DNA from: Flavobacterium cerinum
GTDB taxonomy: Bacteria; Bacteroidota; Bacteroidia; Flavobacteriales; Flavobacteriaceae
Length of the DNA stretch: 64,000 bases
Assembly (NCBI RefSeq): GCF_004028155.1
Contig: NZ_SBII01000005.1
Span: 62,001 to 126,000 of the forward strand
Direction of reading: 5' to 3'
In this document: one piece after another, positions 24,442 through 31,196 of the stretch
Layout of the letters: each line of letters opens with the position of its first letter
Numbering within the stretch: position 1 is the first letter of the stretch
Program-made: the position numbers and the translations under genes
The notes under the pieces: generated by a model
Databases searched by the model: none
What the model was told of the DNA's origin: nothing
The model's input: only the letters and a program-made list of their open reading frames with translations

Positions 24442-24798
24442 TTATACATCTTTAACAAAAGGAATATTGTACTCCGTATCTGCTTTCCTATATAATGAAC
24501 ATTCTAATTTAGGACAACACGTAATTGCAGGAAAATAGTTCTTAATTATCTCATATTCTATGTTATTTAGAATAAGCTGGAAATCTCGTAACGGATGATA
24601 CACAAACTCGAAATCTTCAGGCAGTCTCAAAAACGAAACGACTATATAAGGAACACTTTGAGCAGGAATGTAAAAACGCTCATTTGTTTTTGCACCATTA
24701 TTGAGATCATAGTCATATTCAAATATGAGATTCATTTCTTTTAACATATCACATGAAGTCATAATAAGTACAGGGAAATATATATATCTTCTTTCCAT
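24442..24798 (-). CDS. provirus hypothetical protein (118 aa)
   Basis: Last gene of the late block. It has no signal peptide or clear membrane segment. It contains two cysteine pairs (TSCDM, TCCPKLEC) and aromatic-rich patches (RRYIYFP). ATG 24798 gives MERRYIYF; an ATG nine bases upstream overlaps the previous stop. No family is recognised. Its position suggests a virion or lysis-related protein. Confidence 0.6.
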   Translation of the reverse strand: MERRYIYFPVLIMTSCDMLKEMNLIFEYDYDLNNGAKTNERFYIPAQSVPYIVVSFLRLPEDFEFVYHPLRDFQLILNNIEYEIIKNYFPAITCCPKLECSLYRKADTEYNIPFVKDV

Positions 24799-24800
24799 AA

Positions 24801-25271
24801 TTACCAAAATATTATTTTAAAATAATCCTCATCCAAATACTTTTGACTGTCTTGGAATAAATCCCGATTACCCGAAACTAAACGATATGCATCATATAAA
24901 AGCTGTGGGACTTCCTTACCTTTTGCAATGGAAGTTATAGCGAGATACGCATCTTCATCGTTTTCAGTCCACATTGATGGTTTTAACCAATCCCAATTAT
25001 CTTTCGGTATAGAATACGACTGATAAATAATTTTAGCAGCGTTATGGTAATCTTTATCTGTTGTTAACTGATTTAAAGCGTTATCGAGTTCCTGAGGGTT
25101 ATCCCTTAAAGCATTACTTTGACTTTGCAAATCATCGATTGCAGTATTATCGATATACCTTTTTATAAAGGGATATGCTATAAATATACCGACAAGCATT
25201 AACCAATTTTTTGCAAGAAAGTCCAATACACCCTGCATTGGACTTTCTGTTTTTTTAGTTCTAGGTGGCAT
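24801..25271 (-). CDS. provirus membrane protein (156 aa)
   Basis: The basic start MPPRTKKTE leads into one hydrophobic segment (NWLMLVGIFIAYPFI, about residues 20-38) and a polar helical C-terminal domain rich in Asp, Gln and Asn. ATG 25271 is chosen because it follows the tiny membrane gene upstream. A longer frame exists but would overlap that gene. It is probably a virion membrane protein, since FLiP-like phages carry an internal lipid membrane. No homologue can be named. Confidence 0.6.
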   Translation of the reverse strand: MPPRTKKTESPMQGVLDFLAKNWLMLVGIFIAYPFIKRYIDNTAIDDLQSQSNALRDNPQELDNALNQLTTDKDYHNAAKIIYQSYSIPKDNWDWLKPSMWTENDEDAYLAITSIAKGKEVPQLLYDAYRLVSGNRDLFQDSQKYLDEDYFKIIFW

Positions 25272-25275
25272 TACC

Positions 25276-25380
25276 TTACTTTTTAAAGTATTTAGCAATG
25301 AAAACAACGCCTAAGATAATTATAGCACCGTTTACCCACATTTTGTATTTTCCGTAAAATTCTTTTAATTGTGTGAACAT
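25276..25380 (-). CDS. 34-aa single-span membrane peptide
   Basis: ATG at 25378-25380 on the minus strand encodes MFTQLKEFYGKYKM followed by a hydrophobic helix (NGAIIILGVVFIA) and the basic end KYFKK. The frame fits exactly between the lysozyme-like gene and the next membrane protein, with 4 bases to the following ATG. Its tight packing and amphiphilic design support a real gene, likely a minor membrane component of the virion. Confidence 0.6.
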   Translation of the reverse strand: MFTQLKEFYGKYKMWVNGAIIILGVVFIAKYFKK

Positions 25381-25442
25381 AATTTTAAATTTTTAAAGTA
25401 TTGATTATTATTTGATTAGTTTATTCTTTTTAAGCCATTGCT

Positions 25443-26000
25443 TTAACTTACCACTGTAAAGTAGGTAAAAAAAAACAGGGCTATAACGGTTAGAATATGA
25501 CCGCAATATTCGCATTTAGAACGTGATATTTCAAGTTCGGGAAGTTCACCAGAACCGTACTGAGAATCCATCAATAACCAAGCATCTTCATAATTTGCCT
25601 GTGTGATTTTTGCAGAATACATTGAACCCAATTCCACTCTAAATTTTGCTTTTGCTAATTGAATTAGCGTTGCCTTATTTGCCGTTAGAACTTTGTCTTT
25701 TGAAATTCCCATAGCAGAAGCAACTTGCGTGATATAGCTTGCCGTGTTGTTTTCAAACGATGGTGCGTACTCGGTTACAAGCTTTTCAACTGTATTTGCG
25801 CCTTTATTTATATCATTGATGATATCTTTATAAAACGCCCTTATACCCCATGCAATTTCCCTAAACTGCTCAAACTTCGTATCTTTTGACTCTTTAAATG
25901 GTATTTTACCCTGCCATTTATTAACCGTTCGGATTAAGTTACCCGGGTTATTGTTTCGTAATCCGCGGGACTCACTGTTATTCAGAAACGACTGCGCCAT
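25443..26000 (-). CDS. virion lysozyme/transglycosylase-like protein
   Basis: 185-aa protein whose first 125 residues carry the signature SRGLRNNNPGNLI, KDTKFEQF, WGIRAF and ENNTASYI, found in phage structural proteins with a lysozyme-like fold. It should open the peptidoglycan during entry. A C-terminal hydrophobic segment (HILTVIALFFFTYFTV) would anchor it in a membrane, preceded by a Cys pair (CEYCG). It overlaps the 60-aa gene upstream by 23 bases. FLiP also encodes a virion lytic enzyme. Confidence 0.75.
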   Translation of the reverse strand: MAQSFLNNSESRGLRNNNPGNLIRTVNKWQGKIPFKESKDTKFEQFREIAWGIRAFYKDIINDINKGANTVEKLVTEYAPSFENNTASYITQVASAMGISKDKVLTANKATLIQLAKAKFRVELGSMYSAKITQANYEDAWLLMDSQYGSGELPELEISRSKCEYCGHILTVIALFFFTYFTVVS

Positions 26001-26160
26001 CTTTCAAATTTTTTGAGGGTTCAGGGACTTCTTTTATATCTCCCAATTTTTCCTTTAAACGGTCGTTAAAAAACTCTATAGTTTCAATAATAACCATAGC
26101 AATTCCTGCATACTTGACGATAACACCCATTACCGTTACAAGACCTTGAATTTTTTTCAT
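25978..26160 (-). CDS. 60-aa membrane protein of the provirus
   Basis: Short protein with one hydrophobic helix near the N-terminus (LVTVMGVIVKYAGIAMVII) and a charged C-terminal tail. It lies 4 bases after the 144-aa gene and overlaps the lysozyme-like gene. It is probably a small membrane component of the virion. A holin-like role is possible, but one helix gives little evidence. Confidence 0.6.
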   Translation of the reverse strand: MKKIQGLVTVMGVIVKYAGIAMVIIETIEFFNDRLKEKLGDIKEVPEPSKNLKDGAVVSE

Positions 26161-26164
26161 AGCG

Positions 26165-26599
26165 TTAGTTATTTGTAAATGAACCTGTATAACCGCCTTT
26201 ACCGCCTTTTGGAGAGATTACAAGACCTAAGGAGTCAATTACAACTTTGCCCGTTTTATACTCCATAGTACCCCAGTAAAAAGACTTTTGCTTATTACCC
26301 GAGATAACCTCACAAGCAATAGAACCCATCCATCCCGATTCTTTTAGTACACTTTTAGAAGTTGTATTACAACTGAAAGTTGTTAACCCCTCGCGTCTTC
26401 TGTACATCCATCCATGCGTGTGAGTCATTTCGACACCTGCATTTCCGCCCGTTTTAGGATAGTACTTTTTAGTTTTAGCACCTGAATGCTTTTTAGCGGG
26501 TTGTTGATTATTATAACCTGATTGGTTAGAATAAGAATTACCCTGATACGATTGTCTTTGTTCCTGTGGCACGTATGCCCTTTTATTACCGTAAGCCAT
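26165..26599 (-). CDS. provirus hypothetical protein (144 aa)
   Basis: The N-terminal 45 residues are rich in Gln, Asn, Ser and Tyr (QSGYNNQQPAKK) and probably disordered. The C-terminal part is compact and Gly/Trp-rich (HTHGWMYRRREG, GWMGSIACEV, SFYWGTMEY). The last residues are glycine- and lysine-rich. This could be a ssDNA-binding or spike protein, but no family is recognised. It sits in the middle of the late block. Confidence 0.6.
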   Translation of the reverse strand: MAYGNKRAYVPQEQRQSYQGNSYSNQSGYNNQQPAKKHSGAKTKKYYPKTGGNAGVEMTHTHGWMYRRREGLTTFSCNTTSKSVLKESGWMGSIACEVISGNKQKSFYWGTMEYKTGKVVIDSLGLVISPKGGKGGYTGSFTNN

Positions 26600-26603
26600 T
26601 GCT

Positions 26604-26693
26604 TTAATTTATTAAAATGATTAATTCTTTTAGTTTCTTTATTAGTAGTATGAGCGCATCTAGGCAAGCTATTAGCGCATAAACACGCCACAT
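26604..26693 (-). CDS. 29-aa hydrophobic peptide
   Basis: A minus-strand ATG at 26691-26693 encodes MWRVYALIACLDALILLIKK and a short leucine/isoleucine-rich tail. It exactly fills the gap between two late genes, with 13 bases before it and 4 after. Such tiny hydrophobic genes are typical of membrane-containing phages. It could be a chance frame. Confidence 0.45.
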   Translation of the reverse strand: MWRVYALIACLDALILLIKKLKELIILIN

Positions 26694-26706
26694 ACTAAAC
26701 TTTTTT

Positions 26707-27321
26707 TTATTTGGTTCTTGGTCCTTTGCCCCCACTTGTATATGCTTTTTGAGGGCGAAAAAGGAAATAGCCTACAGCACATACTGGAACTACAACCCAG
26801 TACCAATTCTTTTTGAACCATTGAGATATTGCAGAATCTGCAACATTACCCAAGAACCCGCCAAGCGTATCTTCAAATTTCTTGATTGGTTTTGTTCCGA
26901 ATAGTTTTTCAATACCCTTATCAAAACCTTTTTCAATAGTTCCCGAAACACCTGTTTTAACTGAACCTACAGCAGTATTCACAATATCTTTTACAATATT
27001 CTGTATTGTACCGCCATTCGCGTTTAAACCTGAGTTTAATTGACCTTCTACAGCCGTTACCATCTTTTGACCCTCTGCACTCTGTAAATAAGCAACCGAA
27101 GCTTGCATTATTTTTCTGTGCCATTGGTCTTTACGAAGCGAACCCCTTGGTATTTCAGCAGTAAAACGAACAAACAATTGTGCAAGTACCGTTTCTTCTG
27201 CCTTTTGGCGATTAGTTTTAGAACCTTCACCGCCGTTACCTGTTATCTCGCTATATGCGCCTTCAAAATCGCCATCCACGACCTCTCCGACTGCTTTCCA
27301 TACGTTGTTAAAGAATCCCAT
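26707..27321 (-). CDS. provirus structural protein candidate with C-terminal membrane anchor (204 aa)
   Basis: N-terminal two-thirds soluble and Gly/Asn-rich, with amphipathic helices around residues 100-150 (NIVKDIVNTAVGSVK). There is one membrane span near residues 172-188 (WYWVVVPVCAVGYFLF) and a basic tail. It starts 3 bases after the 70-aa gene. It is probably a minor virion protein linking capsid and membrane. No family is recognised. Confidence 0.6.
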   Translation of the reverse strand: MGFFNNVWKAVGEVVDGDFEGAYSEITGNGGEGSKTNRQKAEETVLAQLFVRFTAEIPRGSLRKDQWHRKIMQASVAYLQSAEGQKMVTAVEGQLNSGLNANGGTIQNIVKDIVNTAVGSVKTGVSGTIEKGFDKGIEKLFGTKPIKKFEDTLGGFLGNVADSAISQWFKKNWYWVVVPVCAVGYFLFRPQKAYTSGGKGPRTK

Positions 27322-27324
27322 AGG

Positions 27325-27537
27325 TTATTCTCCCCACCACATTTGATTACCATTACCCGAACCTTCTACGGTATTGCTAATATTCTTAGCCTCTTTTGGC
27401 ACAACCCAAGGATCTTCGGGACGTCCATTTTCAGTACCAAGAAGACCAAAAGTCTTTTTATACGCCCACATTCTCAAAGCATTACCCGCCTTACTACCAC
27501 GCGGTTTTTTTTCAAATAGTCTTCCAAACCATCCCAT
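27325..27537 (-). CDS. 70-aa provirus protein
   Basis: Short basic-then-acidic protein, beginning MGWFGRLFEKKPRG and ending WWGE, with many Gly, Pro and Trp. It is the first gene after the capsid candidate, separated by a hairpin-containing spacer of about 84 bases. Its N-terminus resembles that of the next protein (MGFFNNVWK), suggesting a common membrane or capsid contact. Function unknown. Confidence 0.55.
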   Translation of the reverse strand: MGWFGRLFEKKPRGSKAGNALRMWAYKKTFGLLGTENGRPEDPWVVPKEAKNISNTVEGSGNGNQMWWGE

Positions 27538-27570
27538 AATTTTAAATTTTAAATTGTTAGTTAATACCGT

Positions 27571-27613
27571 AAAGCTTTACTTTCCTTGACAAAGGGTTTT
27601 CGCAAAGCTTTAC
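27571..27613. repeat. paired AAAGCTTTAC elements after the capsid candidate
   Basis: A 12-bp palindrome GTAAAGCTTTAC and a second copy AAAGCTTTAC lie 33 bp apart between the capsid candidate and the next late gene. They can pair into a long hairpin with a 10-bp stem. This could act as an attenuator that keeps capsid mRNA in excess, or as an RNA-processing site. Confidence 0.35.
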
Positions 27614-27621
27614 AGCTTTTT

Positions 27622-28464
27622 TTAGTTGCAACCGCAAGAATTTTTTGTGCCTGAAGATCGAACAGAACCAATCGGAGCAGATTGGAAAGCACCAATAGAA
27701 CCTAGTGTTCTGCCATCTTTGAACACAGCAGAAGTACCTACTAATTCGTTGTATTTCATTAGGGTTAATGACATACTACCAGCATCATCTTTGTAAATAT
27801 TTAAAGCCTGTACGCCCATTAAACCCAAGACAATAGTTTTCTCAAAAGTTTGAAGTGGGTTTTCAGTAAAATCGTATTTACAAACAGGATATTCCTGAAC
27901 CATTAAGGCACGGAGTTCGAAAGGAGTAAAACGAGTTTCGACACCTTTTACAATGATACCAACCTCTTTTAAATTGGGAGTTTCATTAAATAAAGCGATT
28001 ACATGTTCAGAAACATCAAATAACTTTTCTCTTTCTCCCACCCCGATTGATTTGTAATCAAATTCAACGTGAGAAAGCGTATTTGATGGACTTGTAACTA
28101 CAGAAACATCATACTTTTTAGCAGGGTTCAACTTCGTGAACTTCACATGGATTTTTTCGTTTGTCTGCAACATAATTCCCGACTCAAAACCTAACTCGCA
28201 TACCGCAATAGTTTGAAGTACTGGGTGCCATCCCTGAATTGAATCGTCTTGATTACAATTTGTTGCGAGGATAAAATCCCTAAGTAGTAAATCAGTACAG
28301 ATGTAAACATTTGGAGAACCGGTTCTTTCTATGTGAATAGAAATTAATTCGTTGTCCAAGTCCGCTAACGGTACATCCGTACCGATTATTAAAGTACCTG
28401 AACTTTTTACAATCGGGTTACAGACCGCCTCAGTTGACCCCGTGTGCATGTTTAAAATATTCAT
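27622..28464 (-). CDS. major capsid protein candidate (double jelly-roll hypothesis)
   Basis: 280-aa protein, the largest late product, with alternating short hydrophobic and polar stretches typical of beta-sandwich folds (VYICTDLLLRDFILAT, GIMLQTNEKIHVKF, LSHVEFDYKSIG). It has no signal peptide or membrane span. The tail is Gly/Ser/Cys-rich (SSGTKNSCGCN). Its size is near the roughly 270-320 residues of double-jelly-roll capsid proteins in PM2- and FLiP-like phages. It opens the late block after the repeat array. The capsid role is inferred from size, position and lack of any other candidate. Confidence 0.55.
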   Translation of the reverse strand: MNILNMHTGSTEAVCNPIVKSSGTLIIGTDVPLADLDNELISIHIERTGSPNVYICTDLLLRDFILATNCNQDDSIQGWHPVLQTIAVCELGFESGIMLQTNEKIHVKFTKLNPAKKYDVSVVTSPSNTLSHVEFDYKSIGVGEREKLFDVSEHVIALFNETPNLKEVGIIVKGVETRFTPFELRALMVQEYPVCKYDFTENPLQTFEKTIVLGLMGVQALNIYKDDAGSMSLTLMKYNELVGTSAVFKDGRTLGSIGAFQSAPIGSVRSSGTKNSCGCN

Positions 28465-28540
28465 AAAAACTTTGTTTAATTAATTGGCACTATTGCCGTT
28501 ATTGTTGAACAAAGGTTTGCTGATATTGAAAAGAGGGTTA

Positions 28541-28620
28541 CCGTTTTTTACCGCTTTTTACCGTTTTTTACCGTTTATTACCGTTTTTTACCGTTTATTA
28601 CCGCTTTTTACCGCTTTTGG
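28541..28620. repeat. eight 10-bp tandem repeats (CCGTTTTTTA)
   Basis: Eight back-to-back units of exactly 10 bp: CCGTTTTTTA with variants CCGCTTTTTA and CCGTTTATTA, the last ending GG. A ninth ACCG lies 10 bp further on. The T-tracts are phased with the helix, so the DNA should be curved. The array lies between the HTH gene and the capsid candidate, ahead of the late genes. It may be an operator array for the HTH protein, an iteron-type origin, or a late promoter control region. Confidence 0.85.
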
Positions 28621-28624
28621 ACTT

Positions 28625-28783
28625 TTATATACCGTACTTTTGAAGGTCGTTAAACGTAAGATAATTGCGTTTTATACCTAATGAATCAATTATAATTTTG
28701 TATTCCTTACGGGCAGTTTTTTCACCAATTCCCAAAATATGTGCTAATTGCTTTCTATTTACTTTATTGGTTGTTTTTGACAT
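28625..28783 (-). CDS. 52-aa helix-turn-helix protein
   Basis: A minus-strand frame encodes 52 residues with a helix-turn-helix pattern, NRKQLAHILGIGEKTARKEY, followed by IIIDSLGIKRNYLT. The pattern resembles small phage repressors or excisionase-like DNA-binding proteins. It ends 5 bases before the 10-bp repeat array, to which it may bind. It would then control the switch between early and late genes. The frame has normal composition and a clear ATG. Confidence 0.6.
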   Translation of the reverse strand: MSKTTNKVNRKQLAHILGIGEKTARKEYKIIIDSLGIKRNYLTFNDLQKYGI

Positions 28784-28805
28784 GGCGTATATATTTATTT
28801 AAGGG

Positions 28806-29039
28806 TTATTTTGATACAATTTCGATTTTAAGGCGTTCACGATATAGAAAGGTGCGCTTATCCCACTTAGCATTTAAAAGTTGCCCAAAAAGGCTGTTTT
28901 TAGGTATTTCATCTAAATACCTTGAAAGTGTGTTGGCAGAAGCTAAAACACATTTATTTGTCTTTAAATCGCGAACCCTGATTACAAAGTTTTTATTAAT
29001 AAAAACATGATGCCTATTTTGTGACTTTACTGCACTCAT
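28806..29039 (-). CDS. 77-aa provirus early protein
   Basis: Small basic protein whose ATG overlaps the stop of the replication initiator (ATGA), implying coupled translation. It contains VFINKNFVIRVRDLKTNK and ANTLSRYLDEIPKNS, possibly a small DNA-binding or beta-hairpin protein. No family is recognised. Confidence 0.6.
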   Translation of the reverse strand: MSAVKSQNRHHVFINKNFVIRVRDLKTNKCVLASANTLSRYLDEIPKNSLFGQLLNAKWDKRTFLYRERLKIEIVSK

Positions 29040-30166
29040 ACGATTAGTTTATTAAAAGTATCGACGAAGAAAGATTGATTGAAAGTGTGCCTAAGCCGTT
29101 CTTTATTCTCAAACTCTCGTTTGTAGAAATCATATTTTTCCATAAACCAATCCTGCAAATTATATTCACGTAAAACCTTAATTAAGGGATATAGAAAAGC
29201 TAAACTTTGCTCAACATAGTATTGTCTAAAAAGTCCCTTGATTAGTCGCTTTTGAGCATTAATTGAAGGCTCAAATATTTTCTTTATTCGTGAAACTATA
29301 GAACTGTATTTACCACGTAAGTTTTCACGTAAGAGTGACCAGTTATGTAGCACAATCAATTTTTCTTTGTTAGTTTCAGTTTTACCAGTATTTTCAACAA
29401 TTTCAAAATGATTTTTTTCAGCTAATTCTATTAAGTCAATTAGCGTTTCTAACTCAAAAATTTGGTTAGTAATATTCTTTTTACACTTTCGTAAGTATGT
29501 AAAAAAAGTGCTGTTTAATTGATATTCAAAACGCCATACATCAAGACCCGGAGAGGAAGCCATATTATTAACCTCTAAATAATCATTAATATATGTTTTT
29601 GGGTTTTTAAGGTCTTTTAAAGCTTCTGTTTTATTATAGACGCGTAAGAACCGTGAACTACTTCTTTTGCCAACCGTAAAGCCGTTAAACTGCCCTCTAC
29701 CCTTTTTAGTAACACCATACGAAGCAATATTTTTTTCTCGACCTTTTACAAGCTTTCTACCTGCCATAAGATCAGTATACAATTGTTCGTATTTTATGCG
29801 GTTTTCCTTTTTATCAATAGCTATATCAAGTCTATTTACACCGTCAAATGCTAAATCGAAATAGTATTGGAATTCGTATACTATCTGCCCTAAATCATTT
29901 AGCTTTTTTGTGTAAAACAAATGGTTTTCAAATTGAAGCTGAATTAAGCTAGCATCAATAATACTTGCGCGTGGTACAGCATTCAATAAGCCTATTTTCT
30001 CATTATTGTAAAAAAGGTCGTAAACGTCCGTATATATCTTATTACCATGCTCATGGCGGTTTAAAGTAAAGGGATTTATTTTATGTAAGTTGTAAAGACT
30101 ATTACCGCGTTCTTTGGTAAGAGAGCCTTTTAAATTGATGATTAAGTAATCTATAATTAGTAACAT
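29036..30166 (-). CDS. replication initiation protein (Rep_trans-like)
   Basis: 376-aa rolling-circle type initiator. Family-like features are RLDIAIDKK (about 112-120) and GFTVGKRSSSRFLRVYNK (about 163-180), the latter matching the GSR.S.RFLR.YDK pattern of Rep_trans initiators of plasmids and ssDNA phages. A catalytic tyrosine is expected but cannot be fixed by eye. A perfect 11-bp hairpin upstream may be its target. It is the only recognisable replication gene in the block and supports an ssDNA-stage element. Confidence 0.75.
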   Translation of the reverse strand: MLLIIDYLIINLKGSLTKERGNSLYNLHKINPFTLNRHEHGNKIYTDVYDLFYNNEKIGLLNAVPRASIIDASLIQLQFENHLFYTKKLNDLGQIVYEFQYYFDLAFDGVNRLDIAIDKKENRIKYEQLYTDLMAGRKLVKGREKNIASYGVTKKGRGQFNGFTVGKRSSSRFLRVYNKTEALKDLKNPKTYINDYLEVNNMASSPGLDVWRFEYQLNSTFFTYLRKCKKNITNQIFELETLIDLIELAEKNHFEIVENTGKTETNKEKLIVLHNWSLLRENLRGKYSSIVSRIKKIFEPSINAQKRLIKGLFRQYYVEQSLAFLYPLIKVLREYNLQDWFMEKYDFYKREFENKERLRHTFNQSFFVDTFNKLIV

Positions 30167-30209
30167 TTGTTTTATTGAATAAGGTGTGAATAATGGTTTT
30201 GGTCGAGTT

Positions 30210-30235
30210 GGTAGCCGTTATACCTAACGGCTACC
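30210..30235. other. perfect hairpin upstream of rep, possible nick origin
   Basis: GGTAGCCGTTA and TAACGGCTACC form a perfect 11-bp stem with the loop TACC, in an AT-rich stretch between a small early gene and rep. Neither side has a long T run, so it is a weak terminator. Rolling-circle origins often carry such a cruciform beside the rep gene. It could also be a regulatory mRNA structure. Confidence 0.5.
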
Positions 30236-30252
30236 TTGAAGGTTCAGGAGCT

Positions 30253-30468
30253 TCATAAAATGGTCTCGAGTTGTGAAACAATTTCTCTCGCTTGATTTAA
30301 TGTAATTTCCTTATTACCATAAAAAGCGACAGGAACTCTATTTTTATTAAGCACAACATGACCAGTAATAGAATTACGCCTAACATACTGTGACAATACC
30401 TTAATTGAAGTAAAAGGCTTTTCTACAGGACTAACAAAAACACCGAGTTTAAATCTTAATATGTACAT
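30253..30468 (-). CDS. 71-aa provirus early protein
   Basis: Small protein with the pattern VVLNKNRVPVAFYGNKEITLNQAREIV, which could be a short beta hairpin plus helix. It lies 2 bases after the 101-aa gene. No family is recognised. Position in the early block suggests a role in replication or regulation. Confidence 0.55.
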   Translation of the reverse strand: MYILRFKLGVFVSPVEKPFTSIKVLSQYVRRNSITGHVVLNKNRVPVAFYGNKEITLNQAREIVSQLETIL

Positions 30469-30470
30469 AA

Positions 30471-30776
30471 TTAAAAAGCTTTACCAAGTTGATCAAACAA
30501 TGATTGAAGTCGCGGAGAGTGTATTTTTACACCGTATTCAGTATCAATAAGGCGTTTTAATTCATTCCATGTAAATTTTTGAGTAGGCGTGTATGCAGGG
30601 CGATACATAAAAATCTCAATTCCTGATGCAGTTACATCAATAGAATGATTTTGTATATCATATCTTCTTTGTGTTAATGTAGACAAGTAGTAACTAAATG
30701 TGTGAGCAGAAGTTTGGAAACCCTCGGGTACAAACATTTGCAACACCTTAACGTATTCGTTTGATGCTGTAATCAT
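30471..30776 (-). CDS. 101-aa provirus early protein
   Basis: Soluble protein with mixed helix and strand character (TFSYYLSTLTQRRYDIQNHS, FTWNELKRLIDTEYG). Its ATG shares a base with the stop of the gene upstream, indicating coupling. No family is recognised. Confidence 0.55.
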   Translation of the reverse strand: MITASNEYVKVLQMFVPEGFQTSAHTFSYYLSTLTQRRYDIQNHSIDVTASGIEIFMYRPAYTPTQKFTWNELKRLIDTEYGVKIHSPRLQSLFDQLGKAF

Positions 30777-31111
30777 TAGATTAAATTGTAATGGATTAAT
30801 TTTTGGAGAAATTCCTTGTTTGTAGATACATTGAAATCGAACTGGAAAGCATTCCCAAATCGAGTTGAATGTTTAATTGTGATACGAACAGTACCGTCGA
30901 GATTATACTCGTACGAACCACCGCAATAGAAGTCTGTTTTTCTGTTAGTTATAGAAAAACTATTATGAAATTTTCCATGCCCTATGGAGAGTAAAGGCGA
31001 AAATTTTCTACGAAGTTTTAGAACGTCAAAAACCCGCTTATCATACATGGTAGATACCATATCGATAAGCGGGTAAATGCTTTTTAATTTTGTGTTTCGA
31101 GATAATGTCAT
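30776..31111 (-). CDS. 111-aa provirus early protein
   Basis: First gene of the leftward early block. The protein is basic (KLRRKFSPLLSIGHGKFH) with a later beta-rich part (SYEYNLDGTVRITIKHS). A near-perfect palindrome overlaps its start codon, suggesting autoregulation or control by the HTH protein. No family is recognised. Confidence 0.55.
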   Translation of the reverse strand: MTLSRNTKLKSIYPLIDMVSTMYDKRVFDVLKLRRKFSPLLSIGHGKFHNSFSITNRKTDFYCGGSYEYNLDGTVRITIKHSTRFGNAFQFDFNVSTNKEFLQKLIHYNLI

Positions 31112-31132
31112 ATAAAAAGGTTTTATGTGACA
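31106..31132. promoter_or_regulatory. palindromic operator over the first early start codon
   Basis: TGTCATATAAAA-agg-TTTTATGTGACA is a 12-bp inverted repeat with one mismatch. It covers the ATG of the first early gene and lies between that gene and the right junction. It is a good candidate operator for a dimeric regulator. Confidence 0.5.
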
Positions 31133-31196
31133 CCACGCTAACGACTAAAAAAAGCTTATATTATAAAGACAAAAAAAATGTTAAAATGTAGGAATG

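Noticed and set aside
26425..26691. Minus-strand 88-aa open frame overlapping the 144-aa late gene
   Set aside because: It lies in another frame of a better-supported gene and encodes a Thr/Asn/Ile-rich peptide without motifs. The 29-aa peptide in the gap fits the gene spacing better.
28484..28681. Plus-strand open frame across the 10-bp repeats
   Set aside because: It is created by the repeat array, giving a periodic Leu/Phe/Pro peptide on the strand opposite all provirus genes. It has no coding support.
28741..29010. Plus-strand 89-aa frame opposite the 77-aa early gene
   Set aside because: It is antisense to two well-placed minus-strand genes and has no motif.
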